From Cafeteria roenbergensis (taxonomy: Eukaryota > Sar > Bigyra > Bicosoecida > Cafeteriaceae), in the NCBI GenBank assembly GCA_008330645.1, contig VLTN01000011.1:372001-436000 (forward strand): a stretch of 64,000 nucleotides of DNA. Direction: 5' to 3'. The translations under genes and the position numbers were made by a program. This document shows, piece by piece, positions 10,058 to 19,000 of the stretch; within the stretch, counting starts at the first letter, position 1, and the number at the start of each line of letters is the position of its first letter. The notes beneath the pieces are model-generated. The model searched no databases and was not told the origin of the DNA. It saw only the letters and a list, made by a program, of their open reading frames with translations.

Positions 10058-13000
10058 TCACGCAAAGTCGCTCTCCTGGTCGAATGAGTCATCCACTCCC
10101 TGCTCAACCTCTGCGCTGGGTGCCGCCGCGGCGTCGCGCCTGCGCAGCGAGCCTTCCAGCCAGTCTGCCGCCCCTGCAAAGCGCGACACAACAGGAGCGC
10201 CGCCGCGGCCGGCCCGTCCGTCCTCGGGCGAGGCGGTCACTGGCGTCGGGTCCGAGGGCCGCTGCGCAGCGAGCGTCGTGCCCTCCTCGTCCCCTGGCCT
10301 CCGAGCCAGCACCACGCGGCGGACGCCCTCGGGGCCAGCCTTGGGCTTGAGCGGGGCACGGCCCGACTGCGCCCCTGCGCCGCGCTCAGGCGGGAGGGCT
10401 GCGCGCTGCTGGCTGGCGGAGGGACCGGCCTCGCGCTGGCTGGCGCGGCGGGCCAGCCCGGCCGTCTGCTTGGCCCAGCGGTCAGCGTGATCGGCGTCAG
10501 CCCGGCCCCCCAAGCGCGCGCCCGCAGCTGCTCCCTGCCTGTGCGCACCCCCATCCTCCTCCTCCTCCTCCTCGTCCGCAATACCGATCTGGGTGGCGGC
10601 GCCACCCTGCCGCTCCTCCTCCTCCTCCTCCTCCTGCAGCTCGCCCTCGAGGCCTCGCGAGCGCAGCACCACCTGCGACACCTCGCGCAGCGCCACCACC
10701 GCCCTCCGCAGCCCGCGCTCCCACTCCCCGTGGCGCTCCTGCTCGTCCCGCAGCCGGCACAGCAACCCTTCCATCGGCGGCATCAGCAGGTCCCGCATCC
10801 GCCCCGGGGCGTCCCCTCGCTGCGCCGCCTCCGCCCACTGTGCGTGCAGCCGCACCAAGTCGGCCTTGAGCGCATGCGCGGCCTCCTCCGCCCGCTGCAG
10901 CGCCGCGGTAAGCTCCCGCACCTCCAGCCCGACGCTCCGCGCCTGTGCCGCCACGTGGCCGCCCTCCTCGTCGGCACGGGGGATGATGTGCCCGAGAGTC
11001 GCCCGCAGCTGCCGCAGCCGCCGCATCGAAGCCGTCTGGCCCGCGCCCAGACCCCGAAGAATGTTCGAGGCCGCATTCCCGGCCGACTCAACGGACAAGG
11101 AGTCGCCGCTGGAACCGGCCAATGCCTCGCCGGCCGGCTGTGACGTCGCCGCTGCTCGAGCCTGCGCCGTGGAAGCCGGCTCCGAACCCGCCGTTCGGCC
11201 GCTTGACGGCGGCCTCGGCAACGTTGTCCCCGCTTTGGCCCCTTGGCCAGACGGCGGCAGCCGCCCTGGTTCCGAACCCTGTCCGGCCTGGCCCGCGCTT
11301 GGCCGCGCAGTGACCGTCACCCCGTGCGCAGCAGAGCTTCCTGCCGGCAGAGCCGTCGCGAGGCGCGTCGGAGACGAACGGGCAGGACCGGCGACGCCCG
11401 CAGCTCGCTCGGCCGCTGAGCCGGCGACGCCCGCAGCTCGCTCGGCCGCTGTGCCGGCGACGGCTCCGCCCTCGGCAGAGCCTGACGAGCAGGCCCCGGC
11501 AGAGCCCTGCCCTTCCGACGCCGCCTCCCCGTCGCTCGAGCCCGCGGCCGCCCCCAGCGGGGCCGAGGCAGCCTCTTCGGCGCCAGCGTCGGCCGCTCCG
11601 CCCCCGGCCCGCGACCCGCCCACCAGCGTCGCTGCCTCCGCCCGCAGCCGCTGCGCCCGCGCTTCGAGCTCCGCCTCCTTGTCCGCCAGCTCTGCCCGGA
11701 GGGTATCCAGCGCCTCGCGCTGGCTCTGCAGGGCGGCCTCCCTCGCCTCCACGGCGGCCTCGCGCGCCCGCGGGGCGGCGTCCGCAGCGGACGCGGACCG
11801 TTCGAGCTCGGTGGCGCGCGCCGCGACCTGCTTGGCTTGCGCTTGGAGCACGGCCTGCATGCGGCCGACGTGCCTGAGAGCGTCCTCGGCTCTGCCGGCC
11901 TTGGCATCGGCAGCCTCGTTCGCCCTGCGGGCGGCAGCGGCCGCCGCGTCGAGCACGGCCGCTGCCCGAACAAGCAGCTCTGCCAGCCGGGGCACGTCTG
12001 CTGGCTTGTCCGTGGCGCGCACGGGCGCGTCGGGGCGCTCCGCGCCGCCGGAAACCTCCGCCGTTGCCTGGCCGGCGCGACGCAGGATGGCGACCGCCGC
12101 CTCCTCGGCCCGGGATATGGCCTTGGCAGCGAGGGCTGCCTCCGCCCGCGCAGCCTTGGCCTCCTCCAGCGCCGCTCGCAGAGAAGACTCTGCCCTCGCC
12201 TGCGCGGTGGCCGCCGCCGCCGCAGCGGCCTCCAGCTGTGCCACGCGCGGCCGCCAGCTGGCGAGCTGCTGCTCCGCCTCCTCCAGCGCCTCGGCCGCCC
12301 GCGCCTCGGCCTCCTGCGCTCGCATGTCCGCCGCGTCCGCCTCGGCCTCCGCTACCGCTGCCCTGGCCTCAGCCTCGTCGCGAGCCGCCGCGAGCTCTGC
12401 CTCTCGCGCCTCGGCCGCGTCCGCTCGCTTGGAAAGCTCTGCCACTTCGTAGCGCGCTCGGATCAGCTGGCGACCGTCGGACTCGGTCACGTGGTCGTGC
12501 TCGTCGTCGTCACGGCCGGCAGAGGCGGCGCCGCCATCCAACACCGCCACGACGCCGGCGCCGGCGCCGCCGTCGGAGCGCCTCTGCGCCCGTCTCGCGT
12601 CCTTGGCCTCCGCGGCGCGCTCGGCGATGGCGTGGGCGGCGGCGCGCAGTCGCTCCTCCGCCTCCGCCGCCACCAGCCGCAGCCGCTCCGGGCCGCTCAG
12701 GGCGCCGGCCGCGCCGTCAGGGGCCGCTCCCCACTGTCCGGCGTTGCGGCCCCTCAGGGGCTCCTCGCCCTTCCCGGGAGCGGGGGAGTCTGCTGCAAAG
12801 ACGGCCGCGACAGTGTCAGCAGCGCGTCGGGCGCCCTCCGCCGCCCTCTCTACCACGCCGGCCAGATCAGCCTCCCTGCGGCGACTGGCAGCCACCTCCG
12901 CGGCCGCGGCCGCCTCCCGCCGCGCGGCCGCATCCGCTGCCGCGGCGGCTCTGCCCTCCGCGTCTCTCACCGCCCCCCGCAGCCGCTCGGCCTCCCTCCG

Positions 13001-16000
13001 GGCCCGCTCCGCCTCCCGAGCACTGCGCTTCGCCTCGCCGCGGCACCGCCGCAGCTCCTCCCTGCGGGAGGCGCGCTCCGCCTGGAGGGATTCGCGCTCT
13101 GCCGCGAGCTCCGCCTCGCGCGCCCGCAGGGCGGCGGCGGCGCGTCGCGATGCTGCGCTTCCAGCCGCGGCATCGCCCTTGCTCCGGGGCGAGGCGGCGC
13201 CTTTGGATGCGTGGAGGTCGCGGACCGACAGCTCCGCCGCCCCGCTGGCCCTCTCGGCCTCGGCCCTGCGAAGGCCATCGGCCGCCCGCGCCTCTGCCCG
13301 CCTCAGCGCGTCGGCCACCGCGGCCTGGCGCGCCCGGGCGGCCTCCAGCTCTGCCCGCTCCTGCTCAACGGCCGCGCGGGCCGCCTCCAGACCGCGCCGC
13401 TCAGCCTCGGCCGCCCTGGCGTGAGCTGCCGCCCGCGCCCGCAGCGCCTCCGCCTCGCCCACGCCGGCGTCGGCCGCCCGCCTCGCTCGCTCCTGCTGCT
13501 GCGACAGCGCGGTTTCGGCGATGCGGGCCCGCTGGGCGGCCGCCTCCACCTCCGCCTGCCGCACCTGCACCGACTCCCCCGCCCGCGCGACCGCCTCCGA
13601 CGCCGCCGCCACCTCCGCCTCGCGAAGCCTCACCTCCTCCGCCAGCTGTCTGGCCGCCGCCTCCCTGCGGCCGACCTCCGCCCCCGTCGCCTCCAGCGCG
13701 GCCGCCTCCGCCGCCACCGCCCGCCTGGCCGCTTCTGTGCGCCTAGCCTTGTCCTCGGCCGCGCGCTGCGCCGCCGCCGCCTCCTCCACCTTGGCCTCGG
13801 CCTCTGCCCGCGCCGCATCGGCCGCGCGCCTCTCGGCCTCTGCCCGATCCTCGGCCCGCCTGGCAGCCGCCTCGGCAGCCCGCGCCGTCGTTTCCGCCTC
13901 CTCCTTGGCCGCTGCCGCGGCTGCGCACCGTGCCTCGGCCTCCTCCTCCGCCTGCCGCCGCTGCCGCTTCGCCGCCTCGGCCGCCGCCTCTGCCGCCTCC
14001 ACGCGCACCCGCTGCCGGCTCAGCGACTCCTCTGCGTCGGCCTCCCGCCGCGCTGCAGCGGCCTCCCGCCGCGCCGCCGCCGCGCTCGCCTCTGTCGCCG
14101 CTTCGCTCGCCAGCGCCGCCTCCCGCCGCGCCGCGTCCGCCTTGGCCTCCGCCGCCTCGGCTCTGCCGCGCGCCGCTTCCGCGAGCTCTCCCGCGTCCTT
14201 TGCAGCCTCCTCGCGCGCTGTGGCGGCGCGAAGCGCATCGGCGGCAGCTCGCTGCGCCGCCGCCAGCGCCTCCTCCTTCGCCGCCAGCTCCGCCTCCCTC
14301 GCCCCCGCCGCCGCCAGCCGGCCTTCCAGCTCCGCCGCCGCCCGTCGCCGCCGGCCCTCGGCCGCCTCGGCCTCCTTCACAGCCAGGCCGGCTCGCGCCT
14401 CGGCCTCCTCGGCAGCGGACCGCGCCGCCTTGGCCGCCGCCTCCTCCTGCTCCGCGGCCCGCAGCCGCCTCGCCGCCGCCGCCTCGGCCGCCTTGGCCGC
14501 CTCCTCCGCGGCCCGCAGCCGCTCGGAGGCCTCCGCCCCGCTCTGCTCCGCCTCCTTCTTGGCCCTCTCAGCGGCCCGCTGAGCCCTCTCTGCGGCAGCC
14601 GTGGCCGCGAGCGACTCCCTCCGAGCGCTGTCCGCCGCCTCCTCGCGCGCCGCCGCGGCCTCCTCCGCCTCCCTCGCCGCCTCCTCGCGCGCCCTTGCCT
14701 GGGAGTCGGCCTTCTTGGCGGCTGTGACGGCGCGCTGCGTAGCGTCCGCCGCCTCCTCCGCGCGCCGCCTCGCCTCCTCCGCCACGCGCTCCGCCGCCGC
14801 CTCGGCCTCCCCTGCTCGTCGCTCCGCCCCCTCCACCGCCTCCTCCGCGCGCCGCCGCACCGCCTCCGCCTCGGCGGCCGCCTCCTCGGCGGCCCTTCGT
14901 TGCCGCTGCGCCGCCGCCTCCTCGGCCCGCGCAGCAGCCGCCGCCGCCTCGGCGCGTCGCTCCGCGTCAAGCGCCGCCTTGGCCCGCTGCATCGCCGCCG
15001 CCTCGGCCTCCTTGGCCGCCCTCTCGGCGCGAATCGCACCGGCGGCTCGCCCTCGGGCGCGGTCGGACGCCACCGACACCTCCGCCTCTCGCCTGGAGAG
15101 CTCCGCCGCAGCCTCCTCCAGCCTGGCCTCCGCGTCCGCCAGCGCCGCCTCCCGCGCCCCCACGGCCTCGCTCTGGCCCTCCTGCCGCCGCTGCAGCGCC
15201 CCCAGCGCAGCCCTGGCCTTCTCCCTGGCCTCGCGCCGCCGCGCCCTCAGCGCCTCTGCCGCGCCCTCCAGCTCCTCCTGCCGCCGATCCAGCTCTGCTG
15301 AGCGATCGACGAGCTCGCGAGCGCGGGCAGCGGCCTGCTGCTGCAGCTCTGCCGCCGCCTGCTCCAGCTCCGCCCGAACGGAGTCGGCCCTGTCCTCCGC
15401 CTCTCTGGCTGCCTGCACCCTCGCGGCCGCCTCCTCCGCCTCGGCCGTGAGGGCGGCAACGCGGTGCTCCGCCGCCGTCGCCGCCGACGTCGCCTCCGCC
15501 GCCCTGTGCGCGGCGGCCTCCGCCTCGTCCTCCGCCTCCTTCACACGGGCTCGGCTCTGTGCCAGGGCCTCGTCGGCTGCGCCACGCAGCCGCTCAGCCT
15601 CCGCCGCCGCCTCCGTCCTGATTCGCGCGGCGTCGGCCTCCGCCGCGTTCACAATGGCCGCCGCCTCCGCCCCGGCCGCCTTGGCCTCGGCCTCGGCCCG
15701 CTCCGCCTCCCTCACCCTCTCCTCTGCCGCGGCGTACCGGGCCTGGGTGGACTCTGCCGCCGCCCCTGCGTCGAGCGCCGCCGCCCGCATCCGCCTCGCC
15801 TCCGCCGCCGCCTCCTCTGCCTCGGCCGCCTGCTTGGCCGCCGAGGCAGCCTTGGCCTGAGCCACGGCCTCGGCCTCCTCCGCCGCCGCCTCCCTCCGCC
15901 GGGCCGCGCTTTGCGCCGCGCGGTGCTCCCTCTCGGCCTCCCTGCCGGCGCGCTCCGCGGCTCTGCCGGCCTCCTCCCGCTCTCTGGCACGCGCCTCCGC

Positions 16001-19000
16001 CTGCTCCGCCGAGGCCTTGGCGGCCTCCGCCTGCGCGTGCATGCGCGCCGCCGCCTGGGACGCGGCCTCCGCCTCGGCCTCTCTGCGCGCCACCGCCACC
16101 TCACGCGCCCGCACCGCCTCTGCCGCCGCCTCGGCCTCCTCCGCCGCCTTCGCGGCCGCCGCCCTCGCGGCGGCTGCCTCCTCGCTCTGCCGCTCAACCG
16201 CCGACGTCGCCTCCGCCACCGCCGCTTCGGCGGCTGATCGTTCCGCCGACGCGCGTCGCTCGGCCTCCTCCGCCGCCTTGAGCCGGCCCTCGGCCTCCAC
16301 CCGCATCCGCTCGGCCTCGGCGCCCGCCGCCGCCGCCCGCCCCTGCGCCTCTTCGGCAGCCGCCTCGCGGCCAGCGGCCGCCGCCTCCGCGCGCCGCGCC
16401 GCCGCCTCCTTCGCCTCCGCCTCTGCGGCTCTGCCGGCGGCGGCCTCCTCCCGCCGGCCCAGCGCCTCCGCCGCCCGCTGCGACGCCTCGGCCAGCCTCG
16501 CTTCGCGCCGCTCCAGCCCCTGCTGCCGCCGGGTCAGCTCCTCCTCGGCCTCGGCCGCCCGCCGCTCCGCTGCCTCGGTCTCGGCTCGCAGCGCCGCGGC
16601 CACGCCCTCCACCTTGTCCTCGGCCTCGGCGGCGCTCCGCTCCTGCTCCTTCGCCGCGGTTTCGCGCTCCGTGACGGCGGTTTCGCGGGCTTCCACCTCG
16701 GCCAGTCGCGCCTCGGCGGCGGTTTCGCGCCGCTTGGCCGCTGCCTCGGCCTCGTTGGCGCGGTGGAGGGCGGCAGCGGCGCTGGCGGCCTCGGCCTCGG
16801 CGCGCGCCGCTGCGGCCCTCGCGGCGTCTCGGTCCGTCGCCGCCTCGGCCCGCTCCGCCTCTGCGGCGGCGAGGGCTTGGGCGGCCGCGCGCCTGTCAGC
16901 ATCGGCCGCTCGCGCGGCCTCCGCCGCCTCCGCCCGCTCCGCCTCTAGCTTGCTCTGCGCCGCCTCTAGCTCGGATCTGGCCTGTTCAACCGCCGCCTGC
17001 GCCGCCTCGGCGCGTCGCTCCGCTGCCGCTGCCTCGCCCGCCCGCTCAAGCGCCGCCGCCTCGGCCTTCTCGGCCGCCGCCCGCGCCGCCAGCGCCTGGG
17101 ACGCCTCCTCCTCCCGCCGCGCGCGCAGCCGCTCCGCCTCCTCCTCGGCCTCGGCCCTGGCCCTGGCCAGGCACCGCTGCGCCTCCGCCGCCTCCGCCGC
17201 CCGCGCCGCCGCCTCCTCCTCGGCGGCCACGGCCGCCCGCCTGCGCCTCTCAAGCTGCGCCTCCTGCTCTGCCGCCGCCGCAATCACGGCTCTGCCGCCC
17301 TCCGCGTCGCGGCTGAGTCGCTCCGCGTCGCTCCGAGCGGCATCAGCCAGCCGCCTCGCCGCCGCCGCCTCCGCCTCAGCCTCCCGCGCCGCAGCCCGCG
17401 CTGCCTCGGCGGCCGCCTCGGCCTTCTCGGCCGCCGCCTCCCTCGCCGCGGCCGCCCCCGCCTCCCGCCGCGCTGCGCGCTCCGCCTCTGCGGCGGCCCC
17501 GGTCCTGGCCTCCGCGTCAGCCGCGGCCGCCTTGGCCGCCCGCGTCGCCGCCTCCGCCCTGGACTCTGCCGCCGCTGCCGCCGCCTCCCTCGCAGCCGCG
17601 GCTTCCGACGCTGCCTCCGCGGCAGCGCGCCGGCGGGCAGCGTCCGCCTTGGCCTCTGCCGCCGCCTCCGCCTCCGACGCCGCCGCCGCCTGCGCCCGGC
17701 GCGCCGCCGCCTCCGCGCGATCGGCCTCCTCCGCCCGCACCGTAGACCGCCCCTCCTCGGCGCGAGCCGCTTCCGCCCGCCGCGCCGCCTCCGCCTTGGC
17801 CGCGGAGGCCGCCTCCGCCGCCGCCCGCGCCTCCGCCTCCGCCCTCCGCGCTGCCGCCTCCTGCTCCCGGGCCGCGCGCATAGTCTCGGCGGCCTCCGCG
17901 CCGCCGGCCGCCGCCGCCGCCCTGGCCAGCTCGGCAGCGCGTCGCTCCGCCGCAGCGGCGGCCAGCTCCGCCTCCGCCTCCGCCGCCCGCTCCGCGGCCG
18001 CCCGCGCGGCCTCACGCGCCTCCGCCGCCATGCGCTTGGCATCCGCTCGGTCGGATCGAAGAGCGCTCTCCAGCTCGGCAGCTCGGCGCCGCGACGCCTC
18101 CGCCTCCGCCGCGTGCTTCCGCGCCGCGGCCTCCGCCGCCGCGGCCTCCTCCTCCCGCGCCGCCACCGCCGCCGCTCGTGCCTCCAGCCGCTCGGACAGT
18201 CGCTCGGCCGCTGCCTCCGCGTCGCTCCTCCGCTGCTCTGCCGCTGCTGCGGCCGCCTCGGCGTCGGCCACCCTCCTCGCTGCAGAGCTGTCGGCTCTGC
18301 CGGTGACGTCGGCCGCGGCATGGGCTGCGCCGTCGCGGAGCCGTTCCGCCTCCGCTTCTGCCTCGGCTCTCAGCCGTGTCGCGTGGTGCTCCGCGTCCGC
18401 GCGCGTGCGCTCGGCGAGCGACTCCGCGTCTCTCAGCACCTCCGCTGCCGCCGCCTGCGCCCGCTGCACCGCCGCCGCCGCGTCCGCCTCCGCCCTGCGC
18501 AGTCGGCCCGACGCCTCCTCCACAGCCGCCTGTGCGGACTGCCGCAGCCGCCGCGCCTCCGCCCCCGCCGCCCGAACAGCCCCTCTCGCAGCAGCCACCG
18601 CCCCCTCCAGGGCAGTGCACGCGCGCGCCGCCAGGGCGTCGTCGCCGCCGTCGCCGTCGCCGTTGACATCATCCTCGTCCGAGTCGGTTTCGTCCGAGTC
18701 GGCGTCGCCGTCGCCGTCGCGGTCGTGAGCGGCGTCGCCGTCGTCACCGCTCACCCAGCCCGCGCCCCCCGCCGCGCGGCCTGCCCTGCCGCCTCGGCGA
18801 CCCCCCGTCAGCGCCAACGCGTCCTCGAGGCTGTCGTCCAGGCCAGGCGCCCGGCTGCTGCCGAGCCCCCCAGAGCGGCCGCTGCGGCCAGCGTCCCCCC
18901 CACCGCTGGCGCCAAAGCGGCTCGGCAGCAGGTCTCCCCCCGACGAGCTCCCCGCAGCTCTGCCGGTAGCTCTGCCGGTGGCTCTGCCGGGGCGAGTGGC

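Noticed and set aside
6609-10061. 1,150-residue open frame antisense to the coiled-coil gene at 5899-9774
   Set aside because: Its translation is Ser/Ala/Arg/Pro mixture without heptads or domains. High GC at codon position three leaves antisense frames open; the sense strand gives a regular coiled coil.
11837-18728. Several long plus-strand frames (up to 1,154 and 903 residues) across the giant coiled-coil gene
   Set aside because: They are frame shadows made of Ser/Ala/Arg or Leu/Arg repeats, and they break up, while the minus strand has one continuous 10.7-kb frame.
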